The notes beneath the pieces are model-generated. The model worked only from the letters and a program-made list of their open reading frames with translations. It was not told the DNA's origin and did not search any database. Position numbers and translations under genes: made by a program. Below are positions 40,221 through 48,166 of a stretch of DNA of 48,166 nucleotides, piece after piece. Origin of the DNA: Candidatus Berkelbacteria bacterium (GTDB lineage Bacteria > Patescibacteriota > UBA1384 > DTJR01); contig JAPLVK010000005.1 in NCBI GenBank assembly GCA_026397175.1, positions 1-48,166 on the forward strand, written 5' to 3'. Every line of letters begins with the position of its first letter. Position 1 is the stretch's first letter.

Positions 40221-41347
40221 ATGAACGCGCAAAAAATATGGCAAACGGTACTTGGTGAGATGGAGGTTTCCTTGCCCGAAATGCAATTTGCAACTTGGTT
40301 TGGGGGAACTTCCCTTGAAATTGAGAATAATCGCGCCACCGTCTGCTGCCCAAATATAAAATGGTTGTTTCAAACAATAACGCGCTCGCTTACGCCGTGG
40401 CCCAAGAAGTGGCCAAAAACCCGGGCAAAAAACACAATCCTTTTTTTATCTATGGCGGCGTCGGTTTGGGCAAAACCCACCTGGCTCAAGCGGTCGGCCA
40501 AGAGGTCAAAAAAACCAACGCGCGCGCCAAGGTTTTCTATGTGTCGTGCGAAACATTTACCAACGACTTCATCGCCGCAATCTCTTCCAAAAGAATGTCG
40601 GAGTTTAAAAAGTCCTATCGGGATGTGGATGTTTTGATTGTGGATGATGTCCAGTTTTTATCGTCAAAAGAGGGCTCGCAGCAGGAGTTTTTCCACACCT
40701 TTAATTCCCTGCAGCAAAAATCCCGCCAAATGATATTGACCGCCGATAAAACCCCGCAGGCAATCCCCGCTTTAGAGAACCGACTCGCCTCTCGGTTTGG
40801 CGGCGGGATGGTGGTTGATATTCAGCCACCCGATTTTGAGACCAGGGTCGCTATTTTAACTGAAAAATGCAAAGAAAAAGGCGCTTATTTGCCGGACGAT
40901 GTTATTGATTTTCTGGCTCGCAATATTGTTTCAAACATCAGGGAGCTGGAAGGAGCGTTAAATCGCCTTACAATACATTGCCAGTTTAATGGCCACACCC
41001 CAACAATACAGATCGCCGAGTCGGTCTTGAGAGATATTATTTCTTCGACCAGTAAAAAAATTGATACCGCCGAGATTATCGCGAGTGTCTGCAAATTTTA
41101 TTCTTTAACCAAAGAAGATATTGTTTCGGGGGTTCGCAAAAAAGAACTGATTGTTCCGCGACAAATTACCGTCTATTTAATTCGAGAACAGACCAAAAAA
41201 TCACTACCTGAAATCGGCAAATTAATGGGAGGAAAAGATCATACCACCATCATGCATTCTCAAAAACGGATCGCTCAATTGATAAAAATTGACGCGGAAA
41301 TTAAGCGCGCGGTCGAGCAAATTCGTGAAATGGTTTTTAAAATTTGA
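40221..41347 (+). pseudogene. dnaA: dnaA, broken by internal loss and frameshift
   Basis: The 5' frame (from ATG 40221) encodes the start of DnaA domain I (WQTVLGEMEVSLPEMQFATW ... ATVCCPN). The 3' frame, open from before 40361, encodes domains III and IV: PKYKMVVSNNN, Walker A GGVGLGKTH, Walker B VLIVDDVQF, and the box-binding signature GGKDHTTIMHSQKRI, with stop at 41347. The end of domain I and the linker (about 60 or more residues in typical DnaA) are missing at ~40350-40360 and the frames do not match. Re-initiation at ATG 40361 could give a 328-aa protein lacking domain I, without a visible ribosome binding site. Confidence 0.85.
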
Positions 41348-41423
41348 TTATTGTATTTTGACATATACATAAAAAATCAGTAGTAATAGAGTTGTGGAAA
41401 TAGTGGGTTATTCCTTGTCGGCC

Positions 41424-41549
41424 TGTGGATGGGGCTGTGGATAACTCGTGAATTGAGTCCATAAAGTGGGGCGGTTTCCACAGCAAATTCATCAAAATCA
41501 ACAGTTATCCACAAGTTATCCACAGGAAAACGCTCGTGGTTGTGGATAA
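41424..41549. other. oriC: DnaA-box cluster between dnaA and dnaN
   Basis: Four exact DnaA boxes (TTATCCACA or complement) lie at 41436-41444, 41505-41513, 41516-41524 and 41541-41549, with near matches such as 41424-41432. Two lie 2 bp apart in direct orientation. The preceding stretch after the dnaA stop (41348-41400) is AT-rich and could be the unwinding region. The dnaA-dnaN gap is the classical origin position. Confidence 0.88.
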
Positions 41550-41571
41550 GTCATATAAAAAAGGAGTAATC

Positions 41572-42669
41572 ATGAAAATAAGTTGCAAGCGAGAGAACCT
41601 GGCGAGGGGCCTGGCGCAGATATCAAGAATGGTCAAAATTAGAGCGACCCTACCGGTCTTGTCTAATGTAATGATCGCGACCGATAAAGGCCGTTTAAAG
41701 CTGGTTGCCACCGATCTTGAAGCGGCGGTCAGCCATTGGATCGGGGCAAAATGCGACGAAGAAGGCGCTGTTACTGTTCCGGCAAGAACCCTTGTGGACT
41801 ATGTTACAACCTCCGCCGATGACACGCTGACGCTGGTTTCGGCGGGGTCCGACTTGAGTATAAAAGGCACGCGCCACCACGCTACGATCAAAGGAATTTC
41901 GGCCGAGGAATTTCCGATCATACCTCATGTTAAGGATGGCAGCCCCGTTATTTTAAAAGCGGCCGATCTGAAAGCGGCCATTTTGTCTGTGGCGCAGGCC
42001 TCGGCGCTCGATGAAACCCGCCCGGTTTTGTCCGGCGTGCTATTTCGCTCGGGCGAAAAAAATATTCGCCTTGTAGCGACCGACAGTTATCGTTTGGCCG
42101 AAAAAACCATCACCACCGATAAAACGGGCGACAAGCTTGATGTTATAATTCCGGCTCGCATGGCAGCAGAGATCGCGCGGATTTTGCCGCAAGACAACAG
42201 CGAAGTCGAAATTGTGGCGGGTGACAATCAGGTTGAATTTAGGTTTGGTGACATCCAGTTTCTATCGCGTCAAATCGAAGGCGCTTTTCCTGATTACGAA
42301 CAGATTATTCCGAAGGAGTTTGTGCTGGAGGCCGAAATTGACAAAGCCGAATTTACCGAAGCGATAAAGATGGCCAACATCTTTGCCAGAGAAGAGGGTT
42401 CAAATGTTAAAATTGACGCATCGGACAGCGAAATGCTTATTTCGGCAATTGCCTCGCAAGTCGGCAACGCCGAAAACCATGTTAAGGTTTCCGGCAAGGG
42501 GAGCGCGGTTTCTTGCGCTTTTAACGCGCGCTTTATTCTGGACTCGTTAAGTGTATTTTCCGGCGAAACAATCAATTTTGGTTTCTCGGGGCCGATGAGT
42601 GCGGGGCTAATAACTGGAAAGGACGATCCCGATTTCAAGTATGTCGTGATGCCCTTGAGAAACGAGTAA
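41572..42669 (+). CDS. dnaN: DNA polymerase III beta clamp
   Basis: 365 aa, the usual length, with three clamp domains: MKISCKRENLARGLAQISRM at the start, RPVLSGVLFRSGEKNIRLVA and TDSYRLAEK in the middle, and a C-terminus ending KYVVMPLRNE like the canonical VMPMRL end. It forms the ring that tethers polymerase III. The ATG at 41572 has AAGGAG at good spacing; a longer frame to 41536 runs through a DnaA box. Confidence 0.96.
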   Translation: MKISCKRENLARGLAQISRMVKIRATLPVLSNVMIATDKGRLKLVATDLEAAVSHWIGAKCDEEGAVTVPARTLVDYVTTSADDTLTLVSAGSDLSIKGTRHHATIKGISAEEFPIIPHVKDGSPVILKAADLKAAILSVAQASALDETRPVLSGVLFRSGEKNIRLVATDSYRLAEKTITTDKTGDKLDVIIPARMAAEIARILPQDNSEVEIVAGDNQVEFRFGDIQFLSRQIEGAFPDYEQIIPKEFVLEAEIDKAEFTEAIKMANIFAREEGSNVKIDASDSEMLISAIASQVGNAENHVKVSGKGSAVSCAFNARFILDSLSVFSGETINFGFSGPMSAGLITGKDDPDFKYVVMPLRNE

Positions 42670-42693
42670 GTTGCTCTCGAGGAGGGTTGATTT

Positions 42694-43743
42694 ATGATCC
42701 AGTCCATCCGTCTTAAAAATATTAGACGATTTAAGGATCAAAAATTTGAATTTGCGCCGAAGGTAAATTTAATTGTTGGTCCAAACGGTTCGGGGAAAAC
42801 GACGATTTTGGAATCAATCGCGTTTTTTTCGTTTGGCAAATTTCAAAGTGTTGAACATGACTCGTTTGTTATTGGTGGAGCAGGGGAGATTGGGCGGCTC
42901 GAGGCCTTCCTTGAAAAAAAAGCCGAAATCTCGGCGGAAGTTGCAATTTTGCAAAAGCAAAAAATTGTCAAAATTTTCGATAAAAAAGTACCGAATTCCC
43001 AAGTGGTCGGGCTTTTAAAAACGGTTTTTTTTAACCCAAAAACGGTCGAAATTGTCGGTGGGCCGCCCCAGATTAGACGCAGAGAAATAGACATGGTTTT
43101 AGCCCAAAAGGACCCGGATTTTGTTAAAACGCTTTTGCATTATCGGATGGTTTTGCGAGAGCGAAATATGTTGCTAAAAGCTATTTTTCAAAAAAAATCG
43201 GCGCTGTCCGAACTTGATTTTTGGAACGAAAAACTTGTAAAATATGCTCTGGAAATTTACGAGGCGCGAATCGGATTAATTGACTTTATCAATCAAGACA
43301 TCGCCGCAACATACGAAAAATTACTTTCATCTGGAACAAATCTGACTTTAGAATATCTGCCGAGCGCAAATTATGAGCGGCTTTCAGAGCAGCTGATTGC
43401 AACCCAAGACGAAGATATAAAATTTGGTGTGAGTTCGATCGGGCCGCACCGCGATGATATTTTGTTTAAAAATAGTAAATTGGTTTTAAAAGAAGGCGGG
43501 TCGCGCGGCGAGCAGCGCATGGCGGCAATTTCGTTTAAAGCCGAGACAAAAAAATTTTTAAAGCAAACAGGAGAAGTAATTTTGATTTTGGATGATGTTT
43601 TTTCGGAATTAGATCACAAAAGGCGCGAATCGGTTTTAAATGTTTTGGATATAATTGATCATGCCCAGGTCTTTATTTCGGCGACAGACGAAAAAGTAAT
43701 TCCGGAAAAATTAATTCAAAGTGCAAAGGTTATTAGGTTATGA
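42694..43743 (+). CDS. recF: DNA replication and repair protein RecF
   Basis: 349 aa SMC-like ATPase. Walker A at 29-37 (GPNGSGKTT), ABC-type signature in EGGSRGEQRMAA, Walker B in VILILDDVFSELD near 310. It loads RecA at gaps together with RecO and RecR. It lies 24 bp after dnaN with a GGAGG site and overlaps the next gene by 4 bp. Confidence 0.94.
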   Translation: MIQSIRLKNIRRFKDQKFEFAPKVNLIVGPNGSGKTTILESIAFFSFGKFQSVEHDSFVIGGAGEIGRLEAFLEKKAEISAEVAILQKQKIVKIFDKKVPNSQVVGLLKTVFFNPKTVEIVGGPPQIRRREIDMVLAQKDPDFVKTLLHYRMVLRERNMLLKAIFQKKSALSELDFWNEKLVKYALEIYEARIGLIDFINQDIAATYEKLLSSGTNLTLEYLPSANYERLSEQLIATQDEDIKFGVSSIGPHRDDILFKNSKLVLKEGGSRGEQRMAAISFKAETKKFLKQTGEVILILDDVFSELDHKRRESVLNVLDIIDHAQVFISATDEKVIPEKLIQSAKVIRL

Positions 43744-44018
43744 AAAACGAGAATATCAAAAATATCTTAAACCGCCGCCTGGCGCATTACGGGTTAAGTC
43801 GGACAATTGACGCGATGAGGATTTGCGAGGTTGCCGGAAAAGTCGCGGCGGGGGAGTTTGAGCCGATCAGTTTTCGCCGCGGCAATTTAAAAATCAAAGT
43901 TAAATCACCCGCCAAGGCCCATCTTTTGCGGCTCGGGCAAGGAGCAGTTTTAGAAAAAATAAACAAAGAACTCGGCGAAGAACTGGTTAAAAGAATTGTT
44001 TTTAAAATTGAGGGCTGA
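43740..44018 (+). CDS. DUF721/DciA-like helicase loader
   Basis: 92 aa. The DUF721 fold follows the pattern of an N-terminal helix region, WEVAG-like element (here RICEVAGKVAAGEFEPISFR), then strands GNLKIKVKSPAKAHLL and a C-terminal helix with VKRIVFKIEG. DciA-type proteins help load the replicative helicase where DnaC/DnaI are absent. The position immediately after recF is the standard one. Confidence 0.88.
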   Translation: MKNENIKNILNRRLAHYGLSRTIDAMRICEVAGKVAAGEFEPISFRRGNLKIKVKSPAKAHLLRLGQGAVLEKINKELGEELVKRIVFKIEG

Positions 44019-44019
44019 A

Positions 44020-44058
44020 AGAAGAAACAGCCGATCTGCTTGGGGTCGCGATCGGCTG
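44020..44058 (-). terminator. intrinsic terminator
   Basis: The 8-bp stem CAGCCGAT/ATCGGCTG (44028-44035 with 44051-44058) is followed on the minus strand by tttcttcttt. It ends the orphan gene at 44100-44486. Confidence 0.7.
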
Positions 44059-44099
44059 TGGGGACAGAAGTTTTTGGGATTTCTGCCGGTGAACTCGAG

Positions 44100-44486
44100 C
44101 TAGTCGAATTCGTTAACAACGGGGTAGGCCCAACGAGACAGTGTCGTATGCGGAGCAATCGTAACACTGCCGCGAGCTGCAATGGCATTTTTGGCTTCGT
44201 TCATGACACCTGTCAGCTGGTCTATGCGTGTGGTCTTCCCGAAACGGGGGGAACGGCCGTTTGGCGGCAGCGGCAGCCATCGGTCGGGGCCTGTCCCCGG
44301 TAGGTCAGGAGGCGAAAAATCGGCGAGCTCGACGGTTATCCGGAGATTTTGCAGGCCGGACTTCGAAACCCCGATTCGCCCACGCGGGGTGGCCGCGACG
44401 ACCTCGATTACTTCGCCCGATTGGGTGTCGGTCATCTCTCTCCAATCACCACCAAAAATGCTATCCAGTTGTTCGTCGTTGGTCAC
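44100..44486 (-). CDS. unknown protein, GC-rich orphan
   Basis: 128 aa from GTG 44486 with a strong AAGGGAGG site. The N-terminal half is strand-rich (GEVIEVVAATPRGRIGVSKS, NLRITVELADF), followed by a Pro-rich segment (SPPDLPGTGPDRWLPLPPNG) and a C-terminal helix plus strand (MNEAKNAIAARGSVTIAPHT). No family recognised. Codon use is GC-rich unlike recF and hsp20 on either side. It has its own terminator and a plausible promoter (TTGCAT/TATCTA near 44530-44560). Confidence 0.6.
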   Translation of the reverse strand: MTNDEQLDSIFGGDWREMTDTQSGEVIEVVAATPRGRIGVSKSGLQNLRITVELADFSPPDLPGTGPDRWLPLPPNGRSPRFGKTTRIDQLTGVMNEAKNAIAARGSVTIAPHTTLSRWAYPVVNEFD

Positions 44487-44563
44487 GCTGGGCCTCCCTT
44501 ATCGGTTTTCAAATAGCGGTTTGAATTTAGATAACACGAATTTGGGAGGAAATGCAAATGGGC

Positions 44564-44640
44564 ACGAATTATGAATAGCGAATCACGAATTATGAATGGG
44601 AATTTATTCTTAATTCATAATTCAAAATTCGTAATTCATA
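44564..44640. repeat. AT-rich inverted repeat (gaattatgaat family)
   Basis: cacgaattatgaatagcgaa and attcaaaattcgtaattcat form an imperfect hairpin upstream of the hsp20 promoter. Confidence 0.6.
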
Positions 44641-44659
44641 AGCGTTGTTGCGCTGGCCC

Positions 44660-44749
44660 TTGCCAAGTCGTTAAAAAGTTTCTACAATGTAATTGTAAGG
44701 AAAAAGGGAACTCCGATTTTAAAATCGGAGCATTAGGAGGGGCACCCCA
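44660..44749 (+). promoter_or_regulatory. hsp20 promoter with palindromic leader
   Basis: TTGCCA (44660-44665) and TACAAT (44683-44688) are 17 bp apart. The leader carries a perfect 20-bp palindrome (44711-44730) right before the TAGGAGG site, and the site itself can pair with the following CCCC (GGGGCACCCC). This arrangement could work as an RNA thermometer or operator; it is not the CIRCE sequence. Confidence 0.65.
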
Positions 44750-45121
44750 ATGAAAGATAAAAAAAATCTCGAGGAAGAGGGATGGCTTGAGGAGTACGAA
44801 GGCCAGCTCGCCATTGACGCTTATCAGACGAATGAAAATGTTATCGTCAAAGCGCCGATTGCTGGAGTTGTGCCGCAAGACCTGGAAATCTCAATCACCG
44901 ACGAGGTGATTACCGTTCGCGGTCATCGCCACCACGGCGTCAAGTCGGAGGAGGCGGATTATTTCTGCCAAGAATGTTATTGGGGCTCATTTTCGCGCTC
45001 TTATGTTTTGCCGATTCCGGTTGATTCGGACAAGGCGCAAGCCAACCTGAAAGACGGAATTTTGACGATTGTAATTCCGAAACAGGACAAGGCAAAAACG
45101 AGAGTAATTAAGGTTAGCTAA
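44750..45121 (+). CDS. Hsp20/alpha-crystallin small heat-shock protein
   Basis: 123 aa. The alpha-crystallin domain spans about residues 20-110: AIDAYQTNENVIVKAPIAGV, ISITDEVITVRGHRH, CYWGSFSRSYVLPIPVD, and the conserved A-x-x-x-G-I-L element as ANLKDGILTIVIPK. The N-terminal arm is short and acidic. It holds unfolding proteins in solution during stress. Strong AGGAGG site and a leader with a palindrome. Confidence 0.92.
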   Translation: MKDKKNLEEEGWLEEYEGQLAIDAYQTNENVIVKAPIAGVVPQDLEISITDEVITVRGHRHHGVKSEEADYFCQECYWGSFSRSYVLPIPVDSDKAQANLKDGILTIVIPKQDKAKTRVIKVS

Positions 45122-45193
45122 TAGTCAATAAATTAATTTGTCAATTGGGTGATTTTAAAAATAAAATAATTTGCCAAATTGACGGAGTTTAAT

Positions 45194-46069
45194 ATGAAAA
45201 TAAAAAAAGCGATTTTTCCGGTAGCGGGATTAGGAACCAGATTTTTGCCGGCGACCAAAGCACAGCCAAAAGAAATGCTGCCGCTTTTAGACAAGCCGAT
45301 TATTCAATATGGCGTGGAAGAGGCGGCCGAATCGGGCATCGAGCAGATGATTTTTGTGACGGCGCAAGGCAAACATTCGATCGAAAACCATTTTGATTCG
45401 GCGGCGGAGCTCGAGAAAATTCTGGAGGAAAAAGGAAAAACAGAACTTTTAGAGAAAGTTAGGGCGTCAAGCAATTTAGGTAAATTTGTTTATGTCCGCC
45501 AAAAACAGCCGCCGATGGGCTTGGGACATGCGGTTTTGATGGCCGAAGAGTTAATTCCCGAGGATTATTTTGCGGTTATTTTGCCGGATGATGTTATGAA
45601 TTGCGAAACGCCTTGCTTGAAGCAGATGAATGAGGTTTTCGAAAAGGTAAACGGCGGGATCATCGCCGTTGAAAAAACCGACGAGGCGGGGCAGGAGCGC
45701 TACGGCATAGTCAAAGTGGAGCCAACCGATAATCCCAAACTCCACAAAATCGTTGATATTGTCGAGAAGCCGGGATCCCAAAACGCGCCGTCAAATTTGG
45801 CGGTTATGGGGCGATATATTTTGCCCAAAAAGATTTTTGAGATTTTGAAGAAAACCGAGCGAGGAGCAGGCGGGGAAATTCAGCTAACCGATGCTATCAA
45901 AGAACTTCTAAAAACCGAAAATTTTTACGCGTATGAATATAGCGGCGAGCGGCTCGATGCGGGCGAGGTCGCCGGCTACATCAAAGCGCAAGTCAAATTA
46001 GCTCTACAACGAGAAGATACTCGAGGAGAAATTGAGGAATTTATTTCGTCCATAAAAATAGAAAAGTAA
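45194..46069 (+). CDS. galU: UTP-glucose-1-phosphate uridylyltransferase
   Basis: 291 aa. Nucleotidyltransferase signature at the N-terminus (PVAGLGTRFLPATKAQPKEM), KPIIQYGVEEAAESGI, the metal-binding PDD element (VILPDDVM), and VEKPG with PSNLAVMGRYIL downstream; all typical of GalU. It makes UDP-glucose for glycans. The ATG at 45194 has GGAG upstream. It is followed 12 bp later by an anchored protein of unknown role. Confidence 0.94.
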   Translation: MKIKKAIFPVAGLGTRFLPATKAQPKEMLPLLDKPIIQYGVEEAAESGIEQMIFVTAQGKHSIENHFDSAAELEKILEEKGKTELLEKVRASSNLGKFVYVRQKQPPMGLGHAVLMAEELIPEDYFAVILPDDVMNCETPCLKQMNEVFEKVNGGIIAVEKTDEAGQERYGIVKVEPTDNPKLHKIVDIVEKPGSQNAPSNLAVMGRYILPKKIFEILKKTERGAGGEIQLTDAIKELLKTENFYAYEYSGERLDAGEVAGYIKAQVKLALQREDTRGEIEEFISSIKIEK

Positions 46070-46081
46070 AATCGGAGGACT

Positions 46082-47122
46082 TTGGGAGGGGAAGCCAAAA
46101 AAAAAGAGGGGCAAAGAGGGTTTTTAGCCAAAGCAAGACACATGCTTTTATGGCCCACGGTCTTGGTTTTTTTAACAATATCCGCGATTGTTTTCGCGGT
46201 TGGACTTTTGGGAACGCTTGGGTTTGAGGGCACAACACCGGTCAGATCGGTTCTGTCAACCGATCCGATTTGGAAAAATTTTGCCACACTTTTTAAGAGT
46301 CAAAAAGGTGCGCCTTACGCGTGGGTTGACGGAGTTGTACCAACCCAAAATGACAACTTGGTAAAATTTGACAAACGGTTAATCGGCGCGCTTTCTTATT
46401 TATCGGCAAAGCGCCAGAACCAGTGCGGTTTTGACGGGCAGCATCAGTCAGTCGCGCTCTCGATAAAATCGGACTCGCTTTCCGATCTTTCATATCCCGA
46501 GGGCAATGTGCAGTCAACGGCCACGCTGTCTCGCGGAACGGGTGTCAGGATTTTGTATGCCGATGAAATAAAATGCACGAAAATCCCTAAAAATCAATAT
46601 TGCGATGTCAAAGAGCCGCGGGTTTTTGTGCAAGTTCAAATCCCGCTTTCCCAAGATCAGACGCTAAAAGCCAACGAGGACTACGACAAGGCAAACTGTC
46701 TGGTTCGCTGTGGGGTTGGCTATTATCCAAACACGCCGATTGACGCGCCGGCCGATGAAATTACGAGTGAAAATTCGGTCGCTTTTGTTTCAAAATATAA
46801 TCCGGGCGAATTTGATTACAAGGATATTTCCGAAAACGGCAAAAAGGCCTCGGTTTACAAAGCGGTCCAAATCGGGTTTGAGCTTTTGCACATTGACGAT
46901 GCCGGTTGCGCTACAACAGGGGGAAATAGCGGATTTTCCCGCCAAATTCCAACAACAATTATCTTCCCAAACTGGGTTGTCAAGGCGATGGGTGATGATT
47001 GGCAGCCGTTCATCAAGATGGCCGAGCAAAAATTTCCGTATAATTTTCAGAAGGGTTCGCCCTTGGCCGGTTTAACTTACGATCCGGTTTTAGATAATCA
47101 GGGCTTGCATTTTAATTATTAA
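46082..47122 (+). CDS. membrane-anchored exported protein, unknown
   Basis: 346 aa from TTG 46082 with a CGGAGG site; no ATG is available near the start. A Lys/Glu-rich cytoplasmic start is followed by a transmembrane helix (about 21-45) and a ~300-aa outer domain with six or more Cys (CGFDG, CTKIPKNQYC, ANCLVRCGVGYY, DDAGCA) that may form disulfides. A short motif YPEGNVQSTATLSRGTG precedes a strand-rich half. No family recognised. It is probably co-transcribed with galU. Confidence 0.65.
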   Translation: MGGEAKKKEGQRGFLAKARHMLLWPTVLVFLTISAIVFAVGLLGTLGFEGTTPVRSVLSTDPIWKNFATLFKSQKGAPYAWVDGVVPTQNDNLVKFDKRLIGALSYLSAKRQNQCGFDGQHQSVALSIKSDSLSDLSYPEGNVQSTATLSRGTGVRILYADEIKCTKIPKNQYCDVKEPRVFVQVQIPLSQDQTLKANEDYDKANCLVRCGVGYYPNTPIDAPADEITSENSVAFVSKYNPGEFDYKDISENGKKASVYKAVQIGFELLHIDDAGCATTGGNSGFSRQIPTTIIFPNWVVKAMGDDWQPFIKMAEQKFPYNFQKGSPLAGLTYDPVLDNQGLHFNY

Positions 47123-47130
47123 ATTTGTAT

Positions 47131-47140
47131 GTGGTATAAT
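47131..47140 (+). promoter_or_regulatory. extended -10 promoter
   Basis: TGTGGTATAAT-type element with TATAAT at 47135-47140, 22 bp before the ATG of the last gene. Confidence 0.65.
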
Positions 47141-47161
47141 GTCTTAAAGAAAGAAGGGGAA

Positions 47162-48166
47162 ATGAAAAATACAAAAATATCTGTTTTTGGTTTGGTCGGG
47201 TTGCTGTTAGCGATCGGTTTGGCGTCGTTAATATTAACAAAAGCCCAAAGAGCAAACGCATCGTTTGACCAGAGCAATTTAATTTCAGACGGGGTATTTA
47301 TTGATACGGGAAAAATGGACACGGCTGCGATTCAAAGATTTTTAGAAAGAAAGGGCTCATTTCTGCAGGGTATTTCCGAAGGTGGAAGATCAGCGGCGCA
47401 AATTATTTACGATGCGGCGCACGGTAGAAATGATGCTGCGGGCTCGATAAACGGTATCACAATTAATGAGTCAACCGGCACGGTCAATCCGGCCGTAATT
47501 TTGACGACACTGCAAAAGGAGCAGGGGCTGATTACTATGGCTAGCCGAGACGACGGGGCGCTGCAGCGCGCGATGGGATACGCCTGCCCTGACTCCGGAG
47601 GATGTAATTCCAGCTACGCGACTTTTACCAAACAAGTTGAAAGCGGCGCGTGGCAACTGCGCTATAACTACGAGCGCGCTTCGGGGCATGGTTTTTCCGA
47701 CTATCAAGTTGGGCAAAGTTTCAATTTTGACGGAAACGGCGGGATTTTTTCAAACCGCGCCACGGCCTCGCTTTATCGCTACACCCCTCATGTTTATAAC
47801 GGCAACTATAATTTTTACAACTTTTTCGTTGCTAACTTCTCGGTAGATGAGTATTCTTACCGCTTCATCAACGAAACCAATCCCTACACAACTTTAGCGC
47901 AAGGCGCCTCTGCCCAGTATAGCGTAGCCGTTTTGAACACCGGCACCGCCACTTGGCAAAAAGGAACCGTTAATCTCGGTACTGATCGTGGACAAGACCG
48001 CATTCCCGAATTTACCAGAGAAGGTAATGGTTCTTCCGGCTGGCTTGCCCCACAAAGAGTATATCTCCAAGAGGACTCTGTTGCTCCGGGTGGTACCGGC
48101 CACTTTACATTCTGGATGAAAAACGACAATGTTTCCCCCGGCACACACCGCGAGTATTTCCGCCTA
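47162..48166 (+). CDS. secreted protein with Ig-like module, cut by window end
   Basis: At least 335 aa. A signal peptide (to about residue 35, ...KAQRANA) is followed by a region with TAAIQRFLERKGSFLQ and NPAVILTTLQKEQGLITMAS, then a Cys-pair segment (ACPDSGGCNSSYA) and SDYQVGQSFNFDGNGG. These resemble cell-surface proteins with a lytic-transglycosylase-like core. From about 235 on there is an Ig-like (NBR1-type) module: SAQYSVAVLNTGTATWQKGT and a following RVYLQEDSVAPGGTGHFTFW. The frame is open to the last base, so the C-terminus is missing. The catalytic assignment is tentative. Confidence 0.7.
   Translation, partial: MKNTKISVFGLVGLLLAIGLASLILTKAQRANASFDQSNLISDGVFIDTGKMDTAAIQRFLERKGSFLQGISEGGRSAAQIIYDAAHGRNDAAGSINGITINESTGTVNPAVILTTLQKEQGLITMASRDDGALQRAMGYACPDSGGCNSSYATFTKQVESGAWQLRYNYERASGHGFSDYQVGQSFNFDGNGGIFSNRATASLYRYTPHVYNGNYNFYNFFVANFSVDEYSYRFINETNPYTTLAQGASAQYSVAVLNTGTATWQKGTVNLGTDRGQDRIPEFTREGNGSSGWLAPQRVYLQEDSVAPGGTGHFTFWMKNDNVSPGTHREYFRL

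Noticed and set aside
1-48166. Alternative genetic code with TGA as glycine or tryptophan
   Set aside because: Several well-defined genes end in TGA at the expected position (for example PAP2 at 2720-2722, recF and the DUF721 gene), and no conserved Gly or Trp position coincides with in-frame TGA.

Overview
The window looks like chromosome from a member of the Candidate Phyla Radiation (Patescibacteria). Pointers are: an origin-proximal block rpmH-rnpA-yidD-yidC next to dnaA-dnaN-recF-DUF721; a PrgI/VirB4/TrbC-type pilin operon of the kind common in these lineages; a four-helix-bundle (S23-like) protein; many Pro/Gln-rich secreted proteins; AT-rich imperfect inverted repeats between genes; and the standard genetic code, with TGA ending several real genes. 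The lineage call is inference; no rRNA is present.

Layout. 1-4.1 kb: a possible gene remnant, a GIY-YIG nuclease gene inside a perfect 25-bp inverted repeat, a Xer recombinase, and a tight run of two PAP2-type proteins plus DedA (lipid-carrier recycling). 4.6-8.3 kb: GC-rich, promoter/terminator-bounded units (lipoprotein, membrane protein, a frameshifted gene with a thioredoxin-like protein, an SLH-like secreted protein), with a complex hairpin. 8.4-13.6 kb: a Pro-rich protein, a small membrane protein, an S23-like protein and a giant 1343-aa secreted protein. 13.6-14.1 kb: non-coding, with a series of perfect palindromes. 14.1-15.2 kb: a diverged PurM homologue. 15.4-27.2 kb: a type IV secretion-like operon (PrgI, a VirB4 N-domain-like protein, VirB4 ATPase, PEGA/propeller protein, solute-binding lipoprotein, four pilin-like proteins, a 3D plus C39-like peptidase protein, another propeller protein), then a fifth pilin-like gene with its own promoter. 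27.2-28.7 kb: a PilB-type ATPase. 29-32.6 kb: an orphan gene, an HEYGH metalloprotease, a membrane protein, an acidic protein and a HicA/HicB-like pair. 32.7-35.15 kb: MntA/HepT toxin-antitoxin and a GHKL ATPase, bracketed by a 38-bp exact repeat. 35.2-36.2 kb: a frameshifted glycosyltransferase and tRNA-Ser. 36.3-44 kb: the replication-origin region, with two GC-rich orphan units between rpmH and dnaA, DnaA boxes on both sides of dnaA, and a dnaA reading frame that is broken. 44-48.2 kb: an orphan gene, Hsp20, GalU, and two exported or anchored proteins, the last one cut by the window end.

Most notable. (1) An ~80-nt element occurs twice, at 15580-15659 in front of prgI and at 39914-39992 beside the origin. 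Its hairpin is kept by four fully compensated base pairs while its internal loops are unchanged, which points to a selected structure I do not recognise. (2) The first copy sits between two copies of the first 13 codons of prgI that differ only at wobble positions and the start codon. (3) About nine GC-rich orphan transcription units are scattered through an AT-rich genome; several share nearly the same extended -10 promoter and each ends in a strong hairpin. (4) dnaA lacks the end of domain I and the linker and changes frame at that point. (5) A secretion/pilus operon combines five pilin-like paralogues with a permease-less solute-binding protein, a PEGA/propeller protein and a wall-remodelling 3D/C39-like protein.
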